DNA of 12,507 nucleotides from an uncultured Eubacteriales bacterium (GCA_900548735.1 URMC01000051.1:1-12507); one strand, 5' to 3'. Numbered from the stretch's first letter, positions 1-7,377 are shown. Notes: generated by a model from the letters alone, not told the origin. Made by a program: numbers and translations.

Positions 1-1
1 A

Positions 2-292
2 ATCGCAACGCTGATGGTACTCGGCTATCTGGACAGCGAAATATGCGGATATATCTACCGTGAAATTTATATCAGCACATTGATTGGCGTTTTGTTCGGT
101 TACCCGGTCGGAATCGGACTGGCAACCCTGATTTTCAAAACAATCGGGTTCGGTACAGTCAGTGGGGTCAGTTGGTTTATGTGGTTGTTTGTTCCGGTTG
201 TTGTTTTTGGATTTACATTACTCGTTACGCTGATTCTGAGACCGAAAATCGTTAAAACAAAAATGAATGAAAGTCTGAAAGCAGTTGAGTAA
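2..292 (+). CDS. ABC transporter permease, FtsX-like, C-terminal end (partial)
   Basis: Only the last 96 codons are present; the reading frame is open to the left edge, so the gene begins outside the window. The visible protein begins IATLMVLGYLDSEICGYIYRE, which resembles the cytoplasmic segment before the last transmembrane pair of FtsX-family permeases, where 'ATLKVLGY' followed by a 'YI.RE' motif is common. Two hydrophobic segments follow (roughly ISTLIGVLFGYPVGIGLATL and the stretch around WLFVPVVVFGFTLLVTLIL). The protein ends in a short basic cytoplasmic tail that closes with MNESLKAVE. In the family this is the membrane subunit of an ABC system that moves lipids or peptides, or transmits ATPase action across the membrane. 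Neither the substrate nor the ATPase can be told from this fragment. An internal ATG at 14 is not the real start. Confidence 0.82.
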   Translation: MATLMVLGYLDSEICGYIYREIYISTLIGVLFGYPVGIGLATLIFKTIGFGTVSGVSWFMWLFVPVVVFGFTLLVTLILRPKIVKTKMNESLKAVE

Positions 293-718
293 AATTTCTT
301 GCCGATGAAACCGACCGTACGAATATAGCAGCCGCTCGCAGACGGGGCAGCGCCGGGAACAGCAAACGGAAACGCGGGTTAAAGTCCCACTCCCCAAAGT
401 CAAAGAAAAAGGACAAAATTGTTGCGTAAATAAAACAAGAGCCAAACTCAACAGCGAGTCTGGCTCTTGTTAATATTAAAGTTTTCGGCGACAATTTTTC
501 CCGTTTGCTTCGACTTTTCACTGTGCTGCAACGGGGAGACAGAAGGCAAAAAACCGGAGAGTTTTTATTGTCACGGTTTCTGAAAAAAGTCCACCTGATA
601 TACGTTTTTTTCGTATAAGCATTTTTTGTGCATAGAAATAGTCGAGCGGTTAACCGCCCAGCTGATTCTTTTTTTGCCGTCCAAATCGACTTTTATGCCG
701 AAATATTCGTCAGAAAAG
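293..718. other. Intergenic stretch without a convincing gene
   Basis: About 430 bases between the permease stop and the tRNA terminator. Short open frames exist on the minus strand (252-521 and 571-762) and on the plus strand (626-925). None has a ribosome binding site with a credible protein, and one runs into the tRNA, so I read them as chance. What can be seen is a long interrupted hairpin at 434-471, a small hairpin with an all-T loop near 603-617, a 12-base palindrome GCGGTTAACCGC at 646-657, and several T-runs. The segment 300-420 is locally GC-richer than its surroundings. It may be the remnant of a dispersed repeat or an untranslated region; I recognise no RNA family in it. Confidence 0.4.
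434..471. terminator. Interrupted hairpin, possible bidirectional terminator
   Basis: AACAAGAGCCA (434-444) pairs perfectly with TGGCTCTTGTT (461-471). After one mismatch (A445/C460) four more pairs form (ACTC 446-449 with GAGT 456-459) around a six-base loop. On the minus strand the stem is followed by TTTTATTT. On the plus strand it is followed by the weaker AATATTAAA. It lies about 140 bases after the permease stop, so it could end that transcript or stop reading from the right. Confidence 0.5.
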
Positions 719-759
719 AATAATACGAACCCCGATTTCGTTTCAGGGTTCGTATTATT
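719..759 (-). terminator. Rho-independent terminator of tRNA-Ser
   Basis: A perfect 14-base-pair stem joins AATAATACGAACCC (719-732) to its complement at 746-759 around a 13-base loop. Read on the minus strand, the second arm ends in TATTATT and continues into CTTTTCT, a T-rich tail. It begins 6 bases beyond the encoded CCA end of the minus-strand tRNA, which makes it the natural terminator of that transcript. Confidence 0.8.
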
Positions 760-765
760 CACTAA

Positions 766-857
766 TGGCGGAGAGAAAGAGATTCGAACTCTTGTAGGGG
801 TATTAGCCCTAACACGATTTCCAGTCGTGCGCCTTAGACCAGCTCAGCCATCTCTCC
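766..857 (-). tRNA. tRNA-Ser, anticodon GGA
   Basis: Read on the minus strand, a seven-base acceptor stem GGAGAGA (857-851) pairs with TCTCTCC (776-770), followed by discriminator G (769) and an encoded CCA (768-766). The anticodon stem CACGA/TCGTG (829-825 and 817-813) holds the loop CTGGAAA, giving anticodon GGA at 822-820, which reads UCC and UCU codons. The variable region is long (812-794) and forms its own stem with a TAGGG/CCCTA core, as expected of a class II tRNA for serine. The T arm AAGAG-TTCGAAT-CTCTT (793-777) is complete. It has its own promoter upstream (875-903) and its own terminator (719-759), so it is a single-gene transcription unit diverging from the lipoprotein gene. Confidence 0.97.
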
Positions 858-874
858 GTGTCGCTGACTTGACT

Positions 875-903
875 ATTTTAGCAGATTACAGCACGCTTGT
901 CAA
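875..903 (-). promoter_or_regulatory. Promoter of tRNA-Ser
   Basis: On the minus strand TTGACA (903-898) and TAAAAT (880-875) are separated by 17 bases, a near-perfect sigma-A promoter. Expected initiation is around 868, about ten bases before the first tRNA nucleotide. Confidence 0.88.
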
Positions 904-982
904 GAGGAAATGCGAAATTTTTTGACATTTTTCCGAAAAGCCGTGGCAGAGTGCAAATATGAACAAATGTTTACGTCACTTG

Positions 983-1011
983 TTGACAATTCCGGCATTT
1001 TATGATATACT
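983..1011 (+). promoter_or_regulatory. Promoter of the large lipoprotein gene
   Basis: TTGACA (983-988) and TATACT (1006-1011) with a 17-base spacer form a strong sigma-A promoter. Initiation near 1018 leaves a leader of about 47 bases. This contains a small possible stem, GTGCC (1019-1023) with GGCAC (1037-1041), just ahead of the ribosome binding site AGGAGG at 1051-1056. Confidence 0.87.
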
Positions 1012-1064
1012 GTGCATAGTGCCGCGGTACCTTCCGGGCACATCACAAAAAGGAGGGAATCACT

Positions 1065-2675
1065 TTGAAAAAAACAAAACTTTTGATTCTGATTTCGGCG
1101 GTTCTGGTACTGGCAACCGTGCTTTGTTCCTGCGGGGGGCTGAAAGAAGCAAAGCCCAATAAAGTTCTGACCGGAAAATATGAAGATGAAACCAAACTGC
1201 TGAACAGCGCCAATGAGGTGGATTTCGGAAAAGCGGAAATGGTGAATAATTCCGGCAAATTTGTATATCTCATTGACAACAGCGGCGAGAATACCAAATG
1301 GATTGTATACAATCTGGAAAGCGGCACTACGGTTTATACATACACCGCAACGGAAACGACTTTGCAGACCGCCGCAGATTTTTACATGACGGAGGAACCG
1401 GAGGCCGGTTTGTTTGCCGTAACAATCCGCACGAAAAAGGATTTGGATTCCACCCCGACCTACGTAACTGAGCTTTATGATGAAAAAGGCACCAAAATTG
1501 CTACCGCCAACGGCGCGGGTGCTGAGATTTCGGCACAACTGAATCTTTTCCTCTTTGACGGCAAATGCTACCGCGTTGCGGCAGATAAGACCATTGCAGA
1601 GATAACGACGTGGAATGAGCTGACCGGCGCGGAACTGCTGGAAAACCTGATCGACATGAGCGAAAACTACTATTATGCAAGGATTTCGGCATCTTCTTCT
1701 GCGGGTGAAAGCATCGTGATGTATCATCCGGATCTTACCTATGCAACCGCATACACGTTCCCCTCTTATGCCGAGGATACCACCTGCGGCGTTTTGGCGG
1801 ACGGAAGACTGTTTTTGCAATACAGCGTCAAACAGCCCGACGATGCCCAAAAGTATGATTACCTGACGGCAGACGCGGAAAAATACAACCTGGTTACCGA
1901 AGTGTTTGATGTGAAAAAGGAAAAAGCCACATCCCTGAAGATGGATTACAAAGTGGCAATGCTGCTTTCCCGTGATCTGATTTCCTATGAGAATTCGTTT
2001 GACGCGTTTTCTGATAAAATCAATGTAATCGCCGCGGCATATGAGATTAAGGACGGCAGAGTGGACGAGAGCAGTACTGCCGTCAAATTCATCTCCCTGA
2101 CGCAAAAAGGCAAATTGCAGTATTCCCTGAGCGATATGTTCCCCGGGATGGTGGCGATGCTGATGCCGGTTGCGGAAAATCTGTATGTTTACAACACGGT
2201 TGACGGCGCCAAATACTTGGCAAATAAAGACGGCAAGGTGCTGGGCAATATTTCGGGCAGCCTTAAGATGAACAACAAATACATCATGGGCGAGAACAAA
2301 CTGTACAACCTTGACCTTACCGTAGCGCTTGATTTCAAGGCGCAGAACCTGGAGTACAGAAAAGAAGGCGGCGAGATTCTTTATACCAACGATGGCGTGT
2401 TCTTTGAGAAAAAGGACGGTAGCACCTATATTTACAACGGTGAGTTGACCGAAGTGATCACCAGTGCGGATACCGCTATTCTGAATGTGCAGGATTCCTA
2501 CTTCACCATCCGGAAGATTCCGGCAAGCGGCAGTGTTTATCAGTATTACGCTTCCAACGGCAATTTGCTTCTCCAAACAAGCAATAACCTCAGCAAAATT
2601 GCTTCGTACGACGGCGTGTATCTCTTTGCGGGAACCAAAGACGGCGCCACGATTTATTATCGCTTTGCCGCGTAA
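1065..2675 (+). CDS. Large secreted lipoprotein of unknown function
   Basis: The protein has 536 residues and starts at TTG, eight bases after a perfect AGGAGG (1051-1056). This start gives a lysine-rich N-terminus followed by a hydrophobic stretch (residues 6-20) and a lipobox LCSC with the lipid-carrying cysteine at residue 23. It is therefore predicted to be exported, lipidated and held on the outer face of the membrane. The remainder has no membrane segment and no enzyme motif that I recognise. It is rich in short alternating segments with many Tyr, Thr, Asp and Gly, such as YIYNGELTEV and YLANKDGKVLG, which suggests a mostly beta fold, possibly propeller-like. That fold is inference. The gene stands alone, with its own promoter and terminator, and is AT-richer than the large cluster to its right. 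The minus strand carries an even longer open frame (900-2741), discussed and rejected elsewhere. Confidence 0.88.
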   Translation: MKKTKLLILISAVLVLATVLCSCGGLKEAKPNKVLTGKYEDETKLLNSANEVDFGKAEMVNNSGKFVYLIDNSGENTKWIVYNLESGTTVYTYTATETTLQTAADFYMTEEPEAGLFAVTIRTKKDLDSTPTYVTELYDEKGTKIATANGAGAEISAQLNLFLFDGKCYRVAADKTIAEITTWNELTGAELLENLIDMSENYYYARISASSSAGESIVMYHPDLTYATAYTFPSYAEDTTCGVLADGRLFLQYSVKQPDDAQKYDYLTADAEKYNLVTEVFDVKKEKATSLKMDYKVAMLLSRDLISYENSFDAFSDKINVIAAAYEIKDGRVDESSTAVKFISLTQKGKLQYSLSDMFPGMVAMLMPVAENLYVYNTVDGAKYLANKDGKVLGNISGSLKMNNKYIMGENKLYNLDLTVALDFKAQNLEYRKEGGEILYTNDGVFFEKKDGSTYIYNGELTEVITSADTAILNVQDSYFTIRKIPASGSVYQYYASNGNLLLQTSNNLSKIASYDGVYLFAGTKDGATIYYRFAA

Positions 2676-2686
2676 GCAAAAAACAC

Positions 2687-2727
2687 AAAACAGGACCCGG
2701 TTTTCCGGGTCCTGTTTTTTATTTTTT
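2687..2727. terminator. Strong bidirectional rho-independent terminator
   Basis: AAAACAGGACCCGG (2687-2700) and its exact complement (2705-2718) form a 14-base-pair stem around TTTT. On the plus strand it runs directly into TT-A-TTTTTT (to 2727). On the minus strand it is followed by a T-rich tail, TTTTGTGTTTTTT. It sits between the convergent lipoprotein and topoisomerase genes and can serve both. Confidence 0.92.
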
Positions 2728-2732
2728 GAATT

Positions 2733-2762
2733 ACCCCGCATACGGTATGCGTTTTGCGGGGT
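2733..2762 (-). terminator. Second hairpin at the end of the topoisomerase gene
   Basis: ACCCCGCA (2733-2740) pairs with TGCGGGGT (2755-2762), and an alternative stem GCATAC/GTATGC (2738-2743 and 2745-2750) overlaps it. The outer stem touches the last base of the topoisomerase stop codon. It has no T-tail on the minus strand, so it is more likely a 3'-end structure working together with the terminator at 2687-2718 than a terminator by itself. Confidence 0.4.
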
Positions 2763-4765
2763 CAGATGTCGGCGTCCTTGATATATTCGCCGCCGTGTTC
2801 CGCAATAAAGACCTTGCGTTCCGCGAGGTTATCGCCCATCAGCACGTCAAACATATAGTTGGTGCGTTCCACGTCCGCCGGCTCTACGGAGACCAAGCGC
2901 CGCGTGGCGGGGTTCATCGTGGTCTGCCACATCATATCCGGCTCGTTCTCGCCAAGACCTTTGGAGCGTTGCAGGGTGTATTTCTGCCCGGCGGCATCCA
3001 GTTTTTTGAGGATTTCTGCCTTTTCAAACTCGTCATAGGCAAAGAGAATGTCATCCTTGGTGGTGATTTCAAACAAAGGCGACTCGGCGATAAACACCTT
3101 GCGTTCCTGCAACAGGGTAGGGAGCAGACGGTAAAACAGCGTCAGCAACAGGGTGCGTATCTGAAACCCGTCTTCGTCGGCATCGGTACAGATGATGATT
3201 TTCGACCAGCGGAGCTGGGCAAGGTCAAACCGGCTGATGTCGCCCTTGATTTTGCCGTCAATCTCCACACCGCAACCGATCACGCGCAAAAGGTCCGTGA
3301 TGATGTCGCTTTTGAAAATGCGCTCATAGGAGGCTTTCATGCAGTTCAGGGTCTTGCCGCGCACGGGGATAATCGCCTGAAATTCGGCGGCGCGCCCTAA
3401 CTTACAGGAGGTCAGAGCCGAGTCACCCTCCACGATATACAGTTCGCGAATGGCGGGATCCTTGGAGCGGCAGTTGACAAATTTTTCAACCCGGTTGGAA
3501 ATGTCAATCGTGCCGGTCAGCTTCTTTTTGAGGTTGAGACGCGTGGTTTCCGCGTTCTCACGGCTACGCTTGTTTACCAGCACCTGATTGGCAAAAATCT
3601 CCGCCTCCGTGGGGTGCTCCACAAAATAAATGGCAAGGTTTTCACGCAGGAATTTGTTCAGCGCATCGTAAATAAAGGTATTGGTGATGGATTTTTTGGT
3701 CTGGTTTTCGTAGGATGTGGAGGTGGAAAAGCTGTTGATGACCAGCAGCAGGCAGTCCGCCACGTCCTGAAACATGATTTTTGCTTCGGTTTTGGTATAT
3801 TTTCCGTTGGATTTGAGGTAATTGTCAATGGCAAACACGAAGGCGGAGCGTACCGCGCGGTCAGGGGAGCCGCCGTGCTCCAGAAAGCTGGAGTTGTGGT
3901 AGTATTCCAGCGCCGTGACCGTGTTGGAAACGCAGAAGGAAATGTCGGCTTTCAGCTTGTAGTCGTCCTTGTCTGCCCGGTCGCGCCCGGCGGTTTCCAG
4001 GTGCCAGAGTACCGGCTCGGTTTTTGCGGAGTCTCCGGCGCGCTCCACGATATAATCGGCAATGCCGTGCTCGTACACATAGGTGCTCTCGTCAAAGCCG
4101 CCGTCCTCCCGCTCCAACCGGAGAAGAAACGTAATGCCGGGGTTGACCACCGCCTGGCGGTGCAGCACGTCCGCAAAGTATTCGTGCGGGATATGAATGT
4201 CGGTAAAAACTTCAATATCGGGGCGCCAGCGGATCACCGTGCCGGTGCGCCGTTCTTTTTTATCCAGCGGACGGGATTGCAGTTCGCTGACAGGTTCGCC
4301 TTTCCGGAAAGAGATGGTATGCGCCTCGTTGCCGTCATAGGAGGTCACGTTCATATACTCGGAGGAATACTGCGTGGCACAGGCTCCAAGACCGTTAAGC
4401 CCTAAGGAATACTCGTATGCCGCGTCCCCTTTGTTGTTATTGTATTTGCCGCCGGCATACAACTCGCAGTAGATCAGATCCCAGTTCCAGCGTCCCTCTT
4501 TTTCGTTGTAGCCCAGCGGAACGCCGCGCCCGTGGTCGTCAACCTCAATGGAAAGGTCACGGAATGCGGTCACGGTAATTTTGGTGCCGTGCCCTTCTCG
4601 CGCTTCGTCCACGGAGTTGGAGAGAATTTCAAAAAAGGAGTGTTCACAGCCGTCCAGCCCGTCCGAGCCGAAGATGACCCCCGGGCGTTTGCGCACGCGG
4701 TCGGCACCCTTCAGGGCGGTAATACTGGCGTTGCCGTATTCTTTTTTGCCTGCTTTCGCTGCCAT
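2762..4765 (-). CDS. Type IIA topoisomerase B subunit, ParE/GyrB-like
   Basis: The protein has 667 residues. I chose the ATG at 4765 because GAGG (4776-4773) lies seven bases before it; the TTG six bases upstream would be only one base from that site. The N-terminal GHKL ATPase domain shows the N-box FFEILSNSVDEA (44-55), the glycine box DDHGRGVP (76-83), and an ATP-lid region AGGKY...SLGLNGLG (104-127). The transducer has the ATP-sensing QTKK loop (355-358). The TOPRIM domain has EGDSA (446-450) and DADED (528-532), the metal-binding acidic residues. The C-terminus contains QRSKGLGENEP (599-609) and MNPATRRL. Together with an A subunit it would form a strand-passing topoisomerase. Many motifs differ from canonical GyrB (EGDSALTSCK for EGDSAGGSAK, DADEDGFQI for DADVDGAHI, GLNGLG for GLHGVG). 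This suggests the second, ParE-like copy rather than gyrase. No parC/gyrA-like gene lies next to it in the window. Confidence 0.92.
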   Translation of the reverse strand: MAAKAGKKEYGNASITALKGADRVRKRPGVIFGSDGLDGCEHSFFEILSNSVDEAREGHGTKITVTAFRDLSIEVDDHGRGVPLGYNEKEGRWNWDLIYCELYAGGKYNNNKGDAAYEYSLGLNGLGACATQYSSEYMNVTSYDGNEAHTISFRKGEPVSELQSRPLDKKERRTGTVIRWRPDIEVFTDIHIPHEYFADVLHRQAVVNPGITFLLRLEREDGGFDESTYVYEHGIADYIVERAGDSAKTEPVLWHLETAGRDRADKDDYKLKADISFCVSNTVTALEYYHNSSFLEHGGSPDRAVRSAFVFAIDNYLKSNGKYTKTEAKIMFQDVADCLLLVINSFSTSTSYENQTKKSITNTFIYDALNKFLRENLAIYFVEHPTEAEIFANQVLVNKRSRENAETTRLNLKKKLTGTIDISNRVEKFVNCRSKDPAIRELYIVEGDSALTSCKLGRAAEFQAIIPVRGKTLNCMKASYERIFKSDIITDLLRVIGCGVEIDGKIKGDISRFDLAQLRWSKIIICTDADEDGFQIRTLLLTLFYRLLPTLLQERKVFIAESPLFEITTKDDILFAYDEFEKAEILKKLDAAGQKYTLQRSKGLGENEPDMMWQTTMNPATRRLVSVEPADVERTNYMFDVLMGDNLAERKVFIAEHGGEYIKDADI

Positions 4766-4818
4766 TATCAAACCTCGCTTTTTGGTATTCCATGTATCTT
4801 GTGCTATTCTATCATATC

Positions 4819-4847
4819 ATTATACCACATATTGTGTCATTTGTAAA
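4819..4847 (-). promoter_or_regulatory. Promoter of the topoisomerase gene
   Basis: On the minus strand TTTACA (4847-4842) and a perfect TATAAT (4824-4819) are separated by 17 bases. Initiation near 4812 would leave a leader of about 47 bases. The -35 box overlaps the left arm of the small hairpin at 4845-4866. Confidence 0.86.
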
Positions 4848-4866
4848 GCCCTGACCGGCTTTTTTT
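4845..4866 (+). terminator. Small terminator-like hairpin between divergent promoters
   Basis: AAAGCC (4845-4850) pairs with GGCTTT (4857-4862) around CTGACC, followed by a T-run to 4866. This has the form of a short plus-strand terminator, although no plus-strand gene ends here. It could stop antisense reading through the topoisomerase gene before it enters the murD promoter, or be accidental. It overlaps the -35 box of the topoisomerase promoter. Confidence 0.35.
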
Positions 4867-4895
4867 GAACAAAACGAAAAAACTGTGCCACCCTC

Positions 4896-4924
4896 TTGCA
4901 CAAAGTGAGGAAAAAAGTTATAAT
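4896..4924 (+). promoter_or_regulatory. Promoter of the murD-M42-desulfurase cluster
   Basis: TTGCAC (4896-4901) and TATAAT (4919-4924) with a 17-base spacer. Initiation near 4931 leaves a leader of about 40 bases to the ATG at 4970. No other convincing promoter or terminator is seen before 12388, so this is the likely start of a seven-gene transcript of about 7.4 kb. Confidence 0.78.
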
Positions 4925-4969
4925 ATATTATGGATGATACTGTGCGCCAGACGGCGGGGAGGGCATCCG

Positions 4970-6331
4970 ATGAGTTTGCAGGAAAAGTGTGACGGGAGAG
5001 AGTTTTCGGTACTGGGTTTCGGGCGCGCAGGGCGCGCGGCGGCTGACTATCTTCTCCCCCACGGCGGTCGCGTGACGGTGTTTGACGAAAAGCCGTTGCC
5101 GCCGGAGGTAAAGGAACCGTTTCGCGCCCGCGGCGTGCGCTTTTGCGAGGGCGCTTTTCCGCAGGAATTCCCCGGGGAGGTGCTGGTGCGCTCACCCGGG
5201 ATCCGCCCGGATATTCCGCCGATTCTTGCGGCGCTTGCCCGCGGGGCGGAGCTCAGTAGTGAGACAGAGCTGTTTTTTGACGCCTGCCCCGCCACTGTGA
5301 TCGGCGTGACCGGCAGTGACGGCAAAACCACCACCACAGCGCTGATCGCGGCATTGCTTGGTGCCAGCGGCAGGCGCGTGTTTTACGGCGGGAACAACGG
5401 CACGCCGCTCCTGCCCCACGTGGAGGAAATGACCGCAACCGACTTTGCGGTGCTGGAGCTTTCCAGCTTTCAGCTGATGACGCTGGAACGCGCCCCCGCA
5501 GTGGCGGTGATTACCAATATTTCTCCCAATCACCTCAACTGGCATCGGGATATGGCGGAATATATCGCGGCAAAATGCCGTATTTTCCGCGGGGCGGAGC
5601 GGCTGGTCACCAATGCGGACTGTGCGCTGACCCGAAATATCGCAGAGAGCGCGGAGGAGGCGGGCATGCCCGTCACACTGTTTTCGCTTTCTTGTAATTT
5701 CCGTGACCGGAAAAAGGAGCGCGTCTATCCGGACGGCGACCGGGTGGTCGTTGCCGGGAAGAATGAGCTTTCTTCGTTTGACTGCCGGTGCTTCCGCCTG
5801 CCGGGCAGGCATAATCTGGAAAAGCTCTGTGCGGCGCTTGGCGCCGCCGCCCCGTATCTCTCGCGCCGGACGGTGCCTGCGGCGCTTTCGGCATTCCGTG
5901 GGGTGCCACATCGCCTGCAATATGCAGGAACGGTCGGCGGGGTGGATTATTACAACAGCTCCATTGATACCTCTCCCAGCCGCACGGCGGCGGCACTCTC
6001 GGCGCTTTCCTGCCGGCCGCTGGTGATTGCCGGGGGCAAGGCAAAGGGAATTCCGCTGACTCCGCTTGCCGACGCGCTGGCAGGGCACGCCAAGGCGGTG
6101 TTTCTGTACGGAGAGACCGCCGGGGAGATTGCGGAGGAGCTGAACGGCAGGGTGCCTGCAACGGTTTTCGGCGCATTCCGGGAGGCGTTTTCCGCCGCGA
6201 GTGCGGCGGCGGTGCCGGGGGATACCGTGTTATTGTCGCCGGGCTGTACGGCGTTTGACCAGTTCCGCGATTTTGAGGAACGCGGGGAAGTGTTTATGCA
6301 AATGGTAGCGGCTTTGCCGCGGAAAGGATAG
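4970..6331 (+). CDS. murD: MurD-type UDP-MurNAc-L-Ala:D-Glu ligase
   Basis: The protein has 453 residues, the usual MurD length. The start is the ATG at 4970, six bases after GGGGAGGG (4956-4963); the open frame upstream (TTG at 4865) precedes the promoter and is not used. In order: an N-terminal dinucleotide-fold-like UDP-binding motif VLGFGRAGRA (14-23), the ATP-binding loop GSDGKTTT (115-122), ELSSFQL (163-169), NHLNWH (187-192), a lysine in AEYIAAKCRIF (K202) at the place of the carbamylated lysine, LPGRHN (277-282), and the C-terminal LLSPGCTAFDQFRDFEERG (421-439). In the family this cytoplasmic enzyme adds D-glutamate to UDP-MurNAc-L-Ala in peptidoglycan precursor synthesis. In the C-terminal substrate loop the classical NDSKATN is NSSIDTS (329-335), so the usual Asp and Lys are absent. 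I recall similar loops in clostridial MurD proteins. No other wall-synthesis genes flank it. Confidence 0.88.
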   Translation: MSLQEKCDGREFSVLGFGRAGRAAADYLLPHGGRVTVFDEKPLPPEVKEPFRARGVRFCEGAFPQEFPGEVLVRSPGIRPDIPPILAALARGAELSSETELFFDACPATVIGVTGSDGKTTTTALIAALLGASGRRVFYGGNNGTPLLPHVEEMTATDFAVLELSSFQLMTLERAPAVAVITNISPNHLNWHRDMAEYIAAKCRIFRGAERLVTNADCALTRNIAESAEEAGMPVTLFSLSCNFRDRKKERVYPDGDRVVVAGKNELSSFDCRCFRLPGRHNLEKLCAALGAAAPYLSRRTVPAALSAFRGVPHRLQYAGTVGGVDYYNSSIDTSPSRTAAALSALSCRPLVIAGGKAKGIPLTPLADALAGHAKAVFLYGETAGEIAEELNGRVPATVFGAFREAFSAASAAAVPGDTVLLSPGCTAFDQFRDFEERGEVFMQMVAALPRKG

Positions 6332-6339
6332 ATTGCATT

Positions 6340-7377
6340 TTGGAGTTAAAAGAAAGGATCATGACGCTCTCGGGGTTGTTCAGCGTAACCGGACATGAGG
6401 GCACCGAAGGAGAGAAGGCAGAGGAACTGCTTGCCGGATTTGACGAGGTGCGCACGGACGCCGTCGGCAATCGGATTCTGGTGCGCAGATGCGGGAGAGA
6501 AAACGCGCCGCGCATTCTTATCGACACGCATTTTGACGAGATCGGGATGTTTGTCAGCGGGATTACCGCGCGCGGCTTTTTACGCGTGGCGTCGGTCGGG
6601 GGGCTGGATTTGCGCACCCTGCCCGCCACGACCGTGCGCGTGTTCGGCAAAAAGATAATCGAGGGCGTGATTGCCCTGCCCGAAAAAACCGAGGAGGACG
6701 GCGAGGAGGTGCTTCCCGCCGTGACCGACCTGCTGATTGACACCGGCTACCCGAAAGAAACCGTGGAGCAATGGGTGCGCGTGGGCACTCCGGTGGGCTT
6801 TTTGCCCCGCTATGAGGAGTTTGCCAACGGACGGTTGGTCGGCAAAGCGTTTGACAACAAAGCGTGCGCCGCATGCGCCGCGGACGGTGTGCTTGCCGCC
6901 CCCAAAGAAGCCCTTGCGGGCGATGTGTACCTGCTGTTGTCGGTGCACGAGGAGACCGACCGCCTTGGCGGTACGGTGGCGGGCGGATTTTCCGTGGACC
7001 CGGATTATGCCATGGTGATTGACGTCAACCTTGGCAGAACGCCGGATACCCGCAAGCGGGATACCGTGGCGCTGGGCGGCGGAATTTCGCTTGCCCACAG
7101 CGTGGTCTGCGACCGGGCACTCATCCGCCTGACGGCGGAGCTGTGCGAGCGGGAAAACATCGCCTATCAGTATTGCACGGCGCCGGTCAGCACCGGCACC
7201 AATACCGGCGCGTTGCACCTTGCCGGCAAGGGCATCCCCTGCGTGGATGTCGGTTTGCCGCTCCGCGCCATGCACACGTATGTGGAAATGATTGACGAGG
7301 CGGATGCGGCGGCGCTCTCGGCGCTGTGCCGGGCGTTCGTCTGCGACGGGAAGACGGCGGAGGTGTTTGGCAGATGA
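6340..7377 (+). CDS. M42-family metallo-aminopeptidase, first of three
   Basis: The protein has 345 residues, typical of M42 (FrvX/YsdC/TET-type) peptidases. The TTG at 6340 is chosen because GGAAAGGA (6321-6328) lies 11 bases before it. The ATG at 6361 would have AAGGA only two bases away and would shorten the conserved N-terminus. All expected di-metal residues are present: H64 and D66 in THFDEIG, the bridging D172 in KAFDNKAC, the catalytic base and ligand E204-E205 in VHEETDRLG, D228 in VIDVNLG and H312 in RAMHTYVE. The STGTNTGALH motif (285-293) also matches the family. Members are cytosolic, often dodecameric, di-zinc or di-cobalt enzymes that trim amino acids from peptide N-termini. 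The residue preference cannot be told. It begins eight bases after the murD stop and overlaps the next gene by four bases. Confidence 0.93.
   Translation: MELKERIMTLSGLFSVTGHEGTEGEKAEELLAGFDEVRTDAVGNRILVRRCGRENAPRILIDTHFDEIGMFVSGITARGFLRVASVGGLDLRTLPATTVRVFGKKIIEGVIALPEKTEEDGEEVLPAVTDLLIDTGYPKETVEQWVRVGTPVGFLPRYEEFANGRLVGKAFDNKACAACAADGVLAAPKEALAGDVYLLLSVHEETDRLGGTVAGGFSVDPDYAMVIDVNLGRTPDTRKRDTVALGGGISLAHSVVCDRALIRLTAELCERENIAYQYCTAPVSTGTNTGALHLAGKGIPCVDVGLPLRAMHTYVEMIDEADAAALSALCRAFVCDGKTAEVFGR

Noticed and set aside
603..765. Possible integration site or mobile element next to the tRNA-Ser gene
   Set aside because: No duplicated tRNA 3' end, integrase gene, or terminal inverted repeats of an insertion sequence were seen in the window.
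922..927. A second TTGACA on the plus strand upstream of the lipoprotein gene
   Set aside because: No -10-like sequence lies at a suitable distance. The TTGACA at 983-988 with TATACT 17 bases later is clearly better.
900..2741. A 613-codon open frame on the minus strand covering the whole lipoprotein gene
   Set aside because: It is codon-aligned with the sense gene, so it stays open merely because the sense gene avoids TTA, CTA and TCA codons. It has no ribosome binding site or promoter, spans a terminator, and its translation resembles no protein family. The sense frame has a signal peptide, lipobox, promoter, ribosome site and terminator.
2726..4405. Long plus-strand open frames (2726-3400, 3614-4405) opposite the topoisomerase gene
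   Set aside because: Codon-aligned shadows of the topoisomerase gene, without ribosome sites or recognisable protein features.
4865..4969. A 35-residue N-terminal extension of MurD from a TTG at 4865
   Set aside because: It would begin upstream of the likely promoter (-10 at 4919-4924) and has no ribosome site, whereas the ATG at 4970 has a strong one and gives the usual MurD start.
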